The notes under the pieces: generated by a model | The model's database searches: none | Told to the model about the DNA's origin: nothing | The model's input: the letters and a program-made list of their open reading frames with translations, nothing else | From: Virgisporangium ochraceum | Lineage (GTDB): Bacteria; Actinomycetota; Actinomycetes; Mycobacteriales; Micromonosporaceae | Direction of reading: 5' to 3' | NCBI RefSeq assembly: GCF_016863655.1 | Contig: NZ_BOPH01000039.1 | Coordinates: 1-64,000 of the forward strand | DNA length: 64,000 nucleotides | Made by a program: the position numbers and the translations under genes | In this document: positions 36,822 to 45,257 of the stretch, piece after piece | How the letters are laid out: each line of letters opens with the position of its first letter | Numbering within the stretch: the first letter of the stretch is position 1

Positions 36822-37253
36822 GTGACCGACTTTTTCGCGGAGCCGTCCGGTGAGTTCGATCCCGGCGACGACGCTGCGCACCGGTACGCCGACCCGGATG
36901 AGATGTACGTCGATCGCGATCACGATGGTCGGATCGACATGGTGATCGAGGATGTCGACCGTGACGGTGACATCGACCGGATCACGACCTACCCGCTCGA
37001 GGAGGGGCATCCGGTCGTCGTGACGGAAGCCAGCGGTGCGTTCGGCGACCCTGAGCCGAATCTGGGCTACGCGGTGGACACCGACGGCGACGGCGACATG
37101 GACCGGGTCGTGCTGGACTCGACCACCCACACGCATACCGTCTACGAGGATGTCGACAACAACCAGACCGCCGACGTCACGTACACGGTCGACGACCGCT
37201 ACTCCGGCAGCGGGACGGTCGAGCCCGACAACCCCAGGCGCGGCCTGCTCTGA
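36822..37253 (+). CDS. Acidic protein with DxDxDG-type repeats (DUF6802-like)
   Basis: 143 residues, very acidic. Two EF-hand-like loops, DVDRDGDIDR and DTDGDGDMDR, plus the related DRDHDGRID and DVDNNQTAD, recur about every 25-35 residues, which suggests a calcium-binding repeat fold. No signal peptide. The -10 TACCTT at 36810-36815 is 6 bases before the GTG, so the mRNA is probably leaderless. Families of such short proteins exist in actinomycetes with no known role. Confidence 0.65.
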   Translation: MTDFFAEPSGEFDPGDDAAHRYADPDEMYVDRDHDGRIDMVIEDVDRDGDIDRITTYPLEEGHPVVVTEASGAFGDPEPNLGYAVDTDGDGDMDRVVLDSTTHTHTVYEDVDNNQTADVTYTVDDRYSGSGTVEPDNPRRGLL

Positions 37254-37459
37254 CGCACCGCGCGGGCACGGCGGCGAGGGCCGGGCGGAGGTTGAGGTCG
37301 GCGTCGCGGACCGCGGTCGTCGCCCTGCGGGCCGGTTCGCCCCACGCCTGTGACAGCGTGCGTGCGTCATCGGATCCGCGGTGCTGCTCCACGTCGGCCT
37401 CGGCCCGCGCCAGGCGGGCGAGGGCGCCCGCCGCGACCGGTGTCCGTCGGCCGGGTCTC

Positions 37460-38269
37460 TCACGGCCGATCCGGCACCGCCCGCGGGTTGCCGGTGACCA
37501 CCGCGAGGGCCGCCGTGAGTACCCACCAGCGGCGCCGCTGGTGAAGCAGTTTGCGTCGCTGCTTCGCAAGCTTCGCCGGTATGGCCGCGACCACGGTGAC
37601 GTGGTGGTGCTCCAACAGTTCGAGCACCCGGATGTACAGGCGCCGACCTGAAAGGCTGACCAGGGCGTTACCCGCCATCAGCGGCAGATCACGTCGCGTG
37701 TGCTCCTCCAGTTCCTCGATGCGTCCAGCTGCAGCGAGGGCTTCGAAGAGCATCGCGCTCGCCCGTAGCCGTGGCGACGACCACCAGGCGGCCGCGGCGT
37801 ACGCCTGGCGCAACGCATCCAGAGCCTGCACCGGGCGACCATGCCGGAGCATCAGCTCGCCGTAGGCCAGCATCGGCTCCGTCGACGCCGGCTGGGCAAC
37901 CCTCAGGGCGTCGGCCAGCAACCGGTCGGCCAGCGCCAACGCGGCCTCGGCACGATCCACCCGATCGAGCAGCGACACGACCTTGGCGAGGTCGACAGCG
38001 TCGGCACCGGCGCCGGCACGATCGCAGAACGCCAGACACTCCTCGACATCGCGTGCCGCCTCGGCCGTACGTCCCCTGACATGCAGACACCACGCCCGAA
38101 CCGCAACCGCCCGCGCCATTGCCGCTGGGTGCTGCCCGGCGACCGGCCGCCACAACGCAACCGCCTCGTCCGCGTCCGCGATCGCCCACGCGTGCCGGCC
38201 CAGAAGGGAAAACCGCAACGCCTGCGACTCTCGCCACCGCGCCACCCTCGTCCTCCGTGCATGCCGCAT
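37460..38269 (-). CDS. Helical-repeat (TPR-like) protein
   Basis: About 269 residues from an internal ATG (MRHARRTRVARWRESQALRF). It is built of Ala/Leu-rich helices (LLGRHAWAIADADEAVALWR, RGRTAEAARDVEECLAFCDR, HGRPVQALDALRQAYAAAAW), as in TPR proteins, and ends in a basic segment. An in-frame GTG further upstream (38377) is possible, but the extra sequence does not look protein-like. No catalytic motif is seen. Function unknown. Genes of this kind often accompany XRE or signalling proteins. Confidence 0.55.
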   Translation of the reverse strand: MRHARRTRVARWRESQALRFSLLGRHAWAIADADEAVALWRPVAGQHPAAMARAVAVRAWCLHVRGRTAEAARDVEECLAFCDRAGAGADAVDLAKVVSLLDRVDRAEAALALADRLLADALRVAQPASTEPMLAYGELMLRHGRPVQALDALRQAYAAAAWWSSPRLRASAMLFEALAAAGRIEELEEHTRRDLPLMAGNALVSLSGRRLYIRVLELLEHHHVTVVAAIPAKLAKQRRKLLHQRRRWWVLTAALAVVTGNPRAVPDRP

Positions 38270-38466
38270 CGGCCACCCCCACCGCCAGCCTAGAGACGCC
38301 GTGCCCGCCCGCAGCCCTCCACCGACACCCCCAGCCAGGAACGACGGAGCTGTTCGGACCGCATCCGACCCACTCACCCACTGCCGATCGAAACTTCCGG
38401 AATCTTGACGCGGTTACCGCCCTGATCCGGTCGGTTCGGTAACGGGCGGCTTGCGGCGGCGCCCGG

Positions 38467-40365
38467 TCAAGCGGAGGCCGCCGCCTTGCGGTCGTTCTTC
38501 GCGGCGTACATGGCGGCGTCGGCGTCGCGTAGCAGGCGCTCCATGTCGTCGGCCGGTCCGGTCGAGATGCCGACGCTGGCGCCGACGAGCAGCCGCTCGC
38601 CGGCCACCTCGACCGGGTCGCCGATATTGTCCCTGACGGTGGCGGCGAGCCGCAGCGCCTGCGCGGCCGAGCCCTCGGGCAGGAGGACCGCGAACTCGTC
38701 GCCGCCGAGTCGGGCGACCGTGCCGCCGGGACTGGTGCTGACGGTGCACGCGGTCAGCCGCCGCGCGACGGCGATCAGCAGCTCGTCGCCCACGTGGTGA
38801 CCATAGATGTCGTTGACCTGCTTGAACCCGTCCAGGTCGATGATGAGGACACTGACCTCTTCGGTACCGGCGGCCGCGCGGAGCCGCTCGCCGAGCAGGG
38901 CGCGGTTCGCCAGGCCGGTCAGCGCGTCGTGGGTCGCCCGGTGGCGCAGTTCCTCCTGCAACTCGTGTGCCTCGGTGACGTCGCGCGCGCTGTAGAGGAA
39001 GCCGCGCACGCTCGCGTTGTCCCGCAGGTCGACGCCGACGATGTCGAGCCAACGGTACGTGCCGTCGATGTGGCGCAGCCGGACCCGCGCGGAGGCGTCC
39101 GAGCCCGGTTCGGCCGCCAAACGCTCGCCCAGTTCGCCGATGACGGGCAGGTCATCTCGATGCACACGCTCGTGGACGAGCATGCCGACAGCGTCCTCGG
39201 GCGTTGTGCCGAGCACCTTTGCGACGGACGGGCTTGCGTACGAGACGGCGCCCCGGTCGTCGACCACAAGCGTCACGTCGGACGCGTGCTGCACCACCGA
39301 GCGGAACCACTCCTTCTGGCTGTGCAGCTCCAGCATGCTCTGGTCCAGGCTGGTGAGCAGCCGGTCGTTGTCCTGGAAGGCGGTCAGCTGACGGCTCAGG
39401 ACGAGCCCGGTGATGATCAGGACGCCGATGGCCACACCCCACACCCGGGCGCCCGGCTCGGCGGCGAAGAGCGCCACGACCATCAGGATCTGTGTGGCGA
39501 CGACCGCGAGGTACGGCAGGCGGCTGTACCGGCGGCGCCGGGACTCCGGCCGCCCGTCCCGCCGCCGCATGTGCAACTCCTGCATGCGCAGGCTCGCCAC
39601 GGTCAGGATGCACGGCAGGAGCTGGATGACGAACATCAGCCGCGGGTTCGAACCGCCGGTGAGGACGGGGCCGATCGACGTGGCGAGCGCGCTTCCGGAC
39701 ACGCCGATGCCGCCGGCAAGGCCCGCCACCCTGGTGAACGGCGCGGTGCCGCTCAAGATCAGCTTCAGCAGACCGAACACGGTGATCAGCATGATGATCG
39801 ACGTCGCCGCGGCCACGTACCGGTCGGTCATGCGGTCACTGTGCAGCCGGCCGGCGAGCAGGAAGTACCACAGGAACACCCCGACCGCGACGAGGACGGT
39901 CGCGGCGTCCAGCAACACCCGCAGCCGCTGCCGGCCCACCGTGCCGAGCGGATGGCGCAGCATCGTCACGACCATGACGCCCATTGCCACGACGACGAAC
40001 GCCGTCTGAACCAGGCTGGCGTTCACGTGCTGCGGGTCGTGCAGCACGAGCACCGTCTGGTACCCGTCACCGGTGGCGCACAGCGCGCCCGCGAGGGCCA
40101 GCGACCGCCAGAACCGGCGTCCGGCCGGCTCCCGGCCCAGCGGCATCAGCCGGAGGGAGAAAGCGACGATCGCGGTGTCAAGACCGGTCTGGATGAGCCA
40201 CGACGACCGGTTGCTGCCCAGGCCGGCCAGGAAGAACGGCACCGTGGCGAGCGCCAGCCCCAGCAGCACCAGCAGGATTGGATCGCACCCGGCCCGCCTC
40301 GTGCCACCCGGGCCCCCGCCGGCACCGGCACGGGTCCACCTCACCCTGGCTCCAATCGGGGACAT
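38467..40365 (-). CDS. Membrane PAS-GGDEF diguanylate cyclase
   Basis: 632 residues. The N-terminal membrane domain (about 25-325) aligns by eye with that of the GGDEF-EAL protein at 34119: matching ATGDGYQT/TVGDVIQT, VTMLRHPLGTVGRQRL and RVWGVAIGVLIITGLVLSRQ. A PAS domain follows (about 345-460: VSYASPSVAKVLGTTPEDAV), then GGDEF near 552 (ARLGGDEFAVLL). There is no EAL domain and no RxxD inhibitory site at the usual place. It should make cyclic-di-GMP in response to a membrane or PAS signal (inferred). Confidence 0.92.
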   Translation of the reverse strand: MSPIGARVRWTRAGAGGGPGGTRRAGCDPILLVLLGLALATVPFFLAGLGSNRSSWLIQTGLDTAIVAFSLRLMPLGREPAGRRFWRSLALAGALCATGDGYQTVLVLHDPQHVNASLVQTAFVVVAMGVMVVTMLRHPLGTVGRQRLRVLLDAATVLVAVGVFLWYFLLAGRLHSDRMTDRYVAAATSIIMLITVFGLLKLILSGTAPFTRVAGLAGGIGVSGSALATSIGPVLTGGSNPRLMFVIQLLPCILTVASLRMQELHMRRRDGRPESRRRRYSRLPYLAVVATQILMVVALFAAEPGARVWGVAIGVLIITGLVLSRQLTAFQDNDRLLTSLDQSMLELHSQKEWFRSVVQHASDVTLVVDDRGAVSYASPSVAKVLGTTPEDAVGMLVHERVHRDDLPVIGELGERLAAEPGSDASARVRLRHIDGTYRWLDIVGVDLRDNASVRGFLYSARDVTEAHELQEELRHRATHDALTGLANRALLGERLRAAAGTEEVSVLIIDLDGFKQVNDIYGHHVGDELLIAVARRLTACTVSTSPGGTVARLGGDEFAVLLPEGSAAQALRLAATVRDNIGDPVEVAGERLLVGASVGISTGPADDMERLLRDADAAMYAAKNDRKAAASA

Positions 40366-41106
40366 CGTTCAGACGCCGGTCGGCGTCAGGCCACTCATCG
40401 GCCGCAGCCCACGCCGACCTGAGGCCGATGCGGATGCGACGCCCGTCGCGCGGTCCGCCGCAACCCGACGGCACCCTGCGGCAACGGGAAGCGGACCCGC
40501 GATGGCGTCTCGGCGCCGCGCTGGACACGGAGGTGGGTGAGGATCTGGTGCAGGCGGGCGGTGTTGTGGCGGCCGAGATGGCGGGCCCATTCCTCCTGTA
40601 CGACGACCTCGGTTCGGCGGGCCACGTCGGGCGCGGCGAGTCCGCGGTCGGCGAAGGTCACCAGTCGTGCGCCGGTGCGGCGTGAGCGAGAGCAACGAGA
40701 GGAGCGCGAAGACCAGCGGATCCGCGCCATCCACGCCGAAGTCGCCGGACTCCGCCGCCAACGGATCAACGTTGCCGAGGGACTCCAGAACCTACCGCCC
40801 CACCGGTGACCAGGACGTCGACACGGCCTGGTGGGACACCCTCGCAGCCGGTTCGCCGCCCTGGTCACCGCAGAACGGACCTACGGTGGTGGTCGCACGA
40901 CAGCTGAGATGTCCATACGTGAGGGGATCTCTGTGACCACGGCCGTGACCACAAGATCACAGATGCCCGTCTATTTGCGTGGTGGGCGAGGCTCATGAGC
41001 AAACAGTGCCGGGTCTTCGTCGACCCACCGGCGCCAGATGGCGGTGCCGAAGAACATCATTGCTACCAGCCGGATCCGCCGTACGGCGTCGCCAGGACGT
41101 CGAGCT
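40366..41106. other. Non-coding stretch with a MarR remnant
   Basis: 740 bp without an intact gene. The only recognisable piece is the MarR C-terminal fragment described separately (40513-40676). From 40690 to 41080 nothing coding or structured was found. From about 41080 the sequence 'gtcgccaggacgtc' marks the edge of the Uma2 repeat region. Confidence 0.5.
40513..40676 (-). pseudogene. MarR-family regulator, C-terminal remnant
   Basis: About 55 codons encode ARLVTFADRGLAAPDVARRT, then EVVVQEEWARHLGRHNTARL and HQILTHLRV, the wing-to-dimerisation-helix portion of MarR proteins (family pattern: LTxxGxxxxxxxxxxxEEWxxHLG). No HTH or start codon is intact upstream, so it is a relic. Confidence 0.5.
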
Positions 41107-41664
41107 CTACCGACGGCGGAGCAGGGCCCGGGTGTCGATCTCGATCGGGAAGGGCTGATCGACGGTCAGCGTCTCGCCGTACTTCGCAACGGCGTGCTCG
41201 TCATAGTTGTTGCCGTCGAGATGGAGCAATCGAAGCGTTACCGCGCCTGGACCCTCGGGCTCGGCGAGGAGGTACCACCCGATCCGGGCCGCCGCGTAGA
41301 GCTGCATCTTCAGTACCCGGTCTGACCCGGCGTTCCCGCGCGACACGACCTCTCCGACCAACGCCACGTCCGCTGCGTCGACCATTGTGCCTTCTTCGAC
41401 CGGAGTGACCACGATATCCGGAATGAAGATTCGTCCGCTCTGAAGCCGCACGTTGATCGCCTCGAACACCCATAGCCCGGCGCTGTCGGCACCGGCGTCG
41501 AGCAGGTGCGCCAGCCGGCGTGAGACGTGCTGGTGGCGCATGGTCGGTGCCGGGCTCACCAGGAGACTCCCGTCGAAGAGTTCGATCCGATCGGAGGTCT
41601 CGCCGAGCGCGAAATACTCTTCCTCACTCCACGGCCCCACATGGTCCAGTACGGCTGCGGTCAT
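41107..41664 (-). CDS. Uma2-family PD-(D/E)XK nuclease, copy A
   Basis: 185 residues, GGAGG upstream of the ATG. Typical Uma2 sequence: PWSEEEYFALGETSDRIELF, the core DGSLLVSPAPTMRHQHV, RIFIPDIVVTP (catalytic Asp) and VVSRGNAGSDRVLKMQLYAA with the Lys. Uma2 proteins have a restriction-endonuclease fold, and their biology is unsettled. It starts 84 bp after a copy of the rnpB 3' tail (reading on the minus strand) and is a close paralogue of copy B. Confidence 0.88.
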   Translation of the reverse strand: MTAAVLDHVGPWSEEEYFALGETSDRIELFDGSLLVSPAPTMRHQHVSRRLAHLLDAGADSAGLWVFEAINVRLQSGRIFIPDIVVTPVEEGTMVDAADVALVGEVVSRGNAGSDRVLKMQLYAAARIGWYLLAEPEGPGAVTLRLLHLDGNNYDEHAVAKYGETLTVDQPFPIEIDTRALLRRR

Positions 41665-41747
41665 CGGCTCCCCACCTCCAGACGGATGCTCACACAAGCG
41701 TCCCACATCCGGGATCCCGCCACGGATCGCACGGATCCGTGGCGGAT

Positions 41748-41782
41748 GGGCGATGGACGAGCCAGCGTGTACGCCGGGTCCT
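41748..41782. repeat. rnpB 3'-tail copy D
   Basis: 35 bp corresponding to 44818-44852, the 3' end of the RNase P RNA gene, with several changes (core GTGTACGCCGGGTCCT). It ends at the same base as the other copies and precedes Uma2 copy A. Confidence 0.7.
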
Positions 41783-41828
41783 GCCCTTCCGACCGGCACA
41801 GACCTGCCGCGACGTCACTGTTGATCTT

Positions 41829-41853
41829 TGCTGGGCCGTCGCTGGGCCGTCGG
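41829..41853. repeat. Short tandem CTGGGCCGTCG repeat
   Basis: Two copies of GCTGGGCCGTC followed by GGGCC, next to the YdcF remnant. The same unit is repeated five times at 42362-42411. Confidence 0.5.
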
Positions 41854-41889
41854 GCCTACCTACGACGCTGGAGAGCGTCCACGTCGAGT

Positions 41890-42168
41890 GTGATCGCGGC
41901 CGACCTGTGGGTGTACGAGGCGGTCAGCTACCGCGAGTACGCCTTGGAGCACGGCGTGCCCGACGGCAAGATCCTGAACGAGACCGCCTCCCGGACGACG
42001 GCCGGGAACGTCACGCTCACGCGCGAGCTGCTCGCGGCGAAGGGCATCGAGCCGAAGACGGTCATCGTGATCAGCCGGTCTTACCAGCAGCGCCGGGCCT
42101 ACGGCACGTTCCGGAAGCTAGGGCCCGAGGTCACCGCTCCGCGGTTTGCCCCCGAATCGACGGGTTGA
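41890..42168 (+). pseudogene. YdcF (DUF218) remnant, C-terminal half
   Basis: About 90 codons encode LWVYEAVSYREYALEHGVPD, KILNETASRTTAGNVTLTRE, LLAAKGIEPKTVIVISRSYQ and RRAYGTFRKLGPE. This is the second half of a YdcF/DUF218 protein (family signature ENxxxTxxLLxxxG and RRxYxTFRKxWP). The N-terminal half with the membrane anchor is missing. Its last codons run into the ~395-bp direct repeat, so the 3' end has been replaced. The 9.6-kb remnant is a different copy. Confidence 0.6.
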
Positions 42169-42361
42169 TCGCCGTCGACGTCCACGAGGACCGGGCCGAC
42201 GACAGCATCCCCCGACGCCGCGATCGTCCACGGCGCCCAGTCGGCGTCAAGGGCGCTGCGCGTCGGCACGCCGATGGCCTACGGCCACCCTTGACTCCGA
42301 CCGGTCACCGCAGGACCCGGCATCTATCGGGGGATGCGGAGGGGTATGGAAAGCGATCATG

Positions 42362-42411
42362 GGGCCGTCTCTGGGCCGTCTCTGGGCCGTCGGGCCGTCG
42401 GTGGGCCGTCG
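42362..42411. repeat. Tandem GGGCCGTCTCT repeat
   Basis: Five GGGCCGTC units spaced 8-11 bases apart (GGGCCGTCTCT, GGGCCGTCTCT, GGGCCGTC, GGGCCGTCGGT, GGGCCGTC), inside the direct-repeat copy 1. Confidence 0.7.
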
Positions 42412-42495
42412 AATGACGACTGAAATCGACCACCTCAGCCGACAACGGAGAGCCATACCCGCAGATCGAGGGACCAGGAGAAGCCGGGACCAGGT

Positions 42496-42530
42496 GAGCG
42501 ACGGACGAGTTGGCCTGTACGCCGGGTTCT
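42496..42530. repeat. rnpB 3'-tail copy B
   Basis: 35 bp identical to 44818-44852, the 3' end of rnpB (core GTTGGCCTGTACGCCGGG). Identity stops exactly after GGGTTCT, where rnpB continues GTCGCCC and this copy continues CCCGGGC. Confidence 0.85.
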
Positions 42531-42597
42531 CCCGGGCTCAAGCGTGCTGACCTGCGGATACTTCCGCCGACGGCCGCCGTAGGACGCGGCCAGGACG

Positions 42598-43155
42598 TCA
42601 GGACGGTAGGTCGTCGACCTCGACCAGGAAGGCGAACGGCGAGTCGACCGCTAGCGTCTCGCCGGCCCCGGCGGTGACGTGCTCGACGTAGTGGTCGCCG
42701 TCGAGTCGCAGCAGCCGCAACGTGGCCGCGCCGGTCTGGCCGGGTTCGACGAGCAGGTACCACTCGATTTTCGCGGCGGCGTAGAGCTGCATCTTCAGCA
42801 GCCGGTCGTTCCCCGCGTTGCCCGGTGACACGATCTCGCCGACCAGCACGACCTCGGCCGCTTCGATGAATGTGCCCTCGGTGTCGGTGTCGGCCACCAC
42901 CAGGTCCGGGATGACGATGCGGTCGGGGCCGAGCCGGAGGTTGACCGCCTCAAACGCCAGGAGGCCGGCCGCTTCGGCGGCCCGGTCGAGCGTGTACGCG
43001 AGGACCATGGACAGCCGCTGGTGCCGCTTACTCGGCGCGGGGCTCACGACCAGACTCCCGTCGAAGAGTTCGATCCGGTTGGGCGTCTCGCCGAGCGCAA
43101 AATACTCGGCCTCGGTCCATGGCCCCGGGTGCGGATCCAGTACGGCGACACTCAT
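42598..43155 (-). CDS. Uma2-family PD-(D/E)XK nuclease, copy B
   Basis: 185 residues, nearly the same plan as copy A: PWTEAEYFALGETPNRIELF, DGSLVVSPAPSKRHQRLSMV, DRIVIPDLVVAD and IVSPGNAGNDRLLKMQLYAA. Start ATG with GGAGG upstream. The upstream side has rnpB-tail copy C 63 bp away, and the downstream side has GACGTCCTGGC and then tail copy B. The gene therefore sits between two tail copies. Substrate and role unknown. Confidence 0.88.
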   Translation of the reverse strand: MSVAVLDPHPGPWTEAEYFALGETPNRIELFDGSLVVSPAPSKRHQRLSMVLAYTLDRAAEAAGLLAFEAVNLRLGPDRIVIPDLVVADTDTEGTFIEAAEVVLVGEIVSPGNAGNDRLLKMQLYAAAKIEWYLLVEPGQTGAATLRLLRLDGDHYVEHVTAGAGETLAVDSPFAFLVEVDDLPS

Positions 43156-43217
43156 CGGCGGTTCACCTCCTCGACCATGCTCCCACAGCCGGCCCCCGTC
43201 AACGCCGCCCTCGAAGG

Positions 43218-43252
43218 GCGCGACGGACGAGTCGGCGTGTACGCCGGGTTCT
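43218..43252. repeat. rnpB 3'-tail copy C
   Basis: 35 bp matching the rnpB 3' end with a few changes (TCGGCGTG for TTGGCCTG). It ends after GGGTTCT like the others and lies 63 bp before Uma2 copy B. Confidence 0.8.
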
Positions 43253-43339
43253 CCCGAGTAGATCGGCTTTGCCTGCGAAAACTTACTCCCGGCAGTGCCG
43301 TAGGACGTCGCCAGGACGTCATGTCCTGCCGACGGCTGA

Positions 43340-43615
43340 GCAACGCTGGGTATCGATCGCGATCGGAAAGGGTTGATTCACGTCAGCGTCTCGCCGAATT
43401 TCGCGACGGTGTACTCCTTACGAGGGTTGCCGTCGAGACGCAGCGACCGAAGCGTCAACGCACCCGGACCTTCCGGCTCCGCCAAGATGTGCCACTCGAT
43501 TCGGGCAGCCGCGTGAAGTGTATCTTCAGGACTCGGTCCAATCCGGCATCCCCACGCGACACGAACTCGCCGACCATCGCCACGTCGGCAGCGTCGCACC
43601 ATGCACCCAGGCTTC
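43340..43615 (-). pseudogene. Uma2 copy C, frameshifted remnant
   Basis: Two frames together give the C-terminal half of a Uma2 protein: DAADVAMVGEFVSRGDAGLD and RVLKIH in one frame, then HAAARIEWHILAEPEGPGAL, LTLRSLRLDGN and KFGETLT in another. After a further one-base loss near 43380, NQPFPIAIDT matches the C-terminus of copy A. At least two frameshifts and the missing N-terminal half show it is dead. Confidence 0.75.
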
Positions 43616-43639
43616 GAGTCAGCATGTGGGTAGCCGTTG

Positions 43640-44200
43640 TCAACTTGGTGACGTTACTTCGGACTCTGCTGCTATGCGTGCATCCCGCAACTCGTTCAAG
43701 TTGAAGTTCATTTTCGACTCAAGCAGCTGTGCGAGTGCCGGCTTATCGGGCATTTGAGTGATCCTCAGGAGAAAAAGATAAAAAAGCCCGATTCCGCGAG
43801 CGACCAAATCATCGCCCTCCTCAGCAAGGTACTGCTGAAAGTCCGCTCTTAGCATCCAGTTCCGCGCGAACCGCCACAGCAGCTCCCCCTCGGCAGCAAG
43901 AGTAGCATCGAGGTCGATAATCTGATGGAGATCGATCATTCGCAGCTCGTCGACGCGATCGGAGATGTAGTACAGAAGCACTCTGCTACGGAGTCGCTGC
44001 TTGGTCGCCTTTGCAATTCGACTCTCTATACGCAACAAGGTCTTTGAATTCAGCACGTACGAAGCTAGTGAATCCTGGTCAATTTCAACTGCTAGCTCAT
44101 TGTTATTGACCGCGTCTTCTACCTCGCGTTTATGTGCGGACAGCTGATCTCGCAACTTCGTAAATTCGTTATCAACGAATTCCAGAATACTCGCGAGGTT
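43640..44200 (-). CDS. A+T-rich orphan gene, 5' end uncertain
   Basis: About 185 codons of unrecognised but protein-like sequence: EFVDNEFTKLRDQLSAHKRE, DQDSLASYVLNSKTLLRIES, LRMIDLHQIIDLDATLAAEG, LRADFQQYLAEEGDDLVARG and MPDKPALAQLLESKMNFNLN. It is all-helical and soluble. The codons use A and T at third positions far more than anything else in the window, so it is probably recent foreign DNA. The frame stays open into the G+C-rich direct repeat upstream. No good start and ribosome site were found, so the gene may have lost its 5' end. Confidence 0.55.
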   Translation of the reverse strand, partial: NLASILEFVDNEFTKLRDQLSAHKREVEDAVNNNELAVEIDQDSLASYVLNSKTLLRIESRIAKATKQRLRSRVLLYYISDRVDELRMIDLHQIIDLDATLAAEGELLWRFARNWMLRADFQQYLAEEGDDLVARGIGLFYLFLLRITQMPDKPALAQLLESKMNFNLNELRDARIAAESEVTSPS

Positions 44201-44691
44201 ACAGGGCTCCGAAGCCCGCCATACGATTCGGGGGCTAACTGCGGACGACGTCAAGGCCGTTCGTGGGTCTGGAAACTGCCGAATCTGCCTCTTCAGAATC
44301 AAGGCGCCGCGCAAGCGCGGCGCGGCCGGAACCGGCTCGGCGCGCCGCGCTCTGGACCTTCGGCCCGCCGCGCACGCGCCGGCCGCCCGGCCCCACTTGG
44401 CAGGGCCGTGTCGATCGCGAGGATCGGCGGCCCACGACGAGCTCGGGGCGATCGCTGCCGCACCGCTCCGCGGCTTGCCGCCGAGACGATTGGGTCGACC
44501 ACCGTCGAGGTCGACGAGGACCAGGCCGCCGAAAGGCATCCCCCGAAGCCGAATCGTCCACGGCGACCAGCCAGCGTCAAGGGCGCTACGCGTCGGCACG
44601 CCGATGGCCTGCGGCCACCCTTGACCCCGACCGGCCACCGCAGGAGCCGGCATCGATCGGGGGATGCGGAGGAGTCCGAGAAGCCCCGAGA

Positions 44692-44737
44692 TCAGGACGT
44701 CTCCAGGACGTCAGGACGCGCTCAGGACGTCCCAGGA
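44692..44737. repeat. Tandem CAGGACGTC repeat
   Basis: Four CAGGACG units, three as CAGGACGTC, about 10 bases apart. Single CAGGACGTC sites also stand just downstream of each Uma2 copy (about 41090, 42590 and 43312). Confidence 0.6.
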
Positions 44738-44819
44738 GGACCGACAGTGACCAACGTCAGCCAACGACGAAAGCCCATACCCGCAGGTCAAGCACCGTCA
44801 CAACCCCAAGGCCAGGAGA

Positions 44820-45218
<399 letters not shown>

Positions 45219-45257
45219 CGGATCATTGTAAAGGTCTACGGGTAACGTCGGCGGGCG

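Larger units (their letters stand above)
42133..42530. repeat. Direct repeat, copy 1 (rnpB downstream region)
   Basis: About 395 bp with clear similarity to 44461-44852 in the same orientation. The best-conserved parts are 42181-42342 and the 35-bp rnpB tail at 42496-42530. The middle is partly scrambled. The left end meets the YdcF remnant. Confidence 0.7.

Noticed and set aside
40925..40970. A possible fourth GATCTTG-type hairpin around CACAAGATCACAGAT
   Set aside because: The arms match poorly and the outer GATCTTG end is missing.
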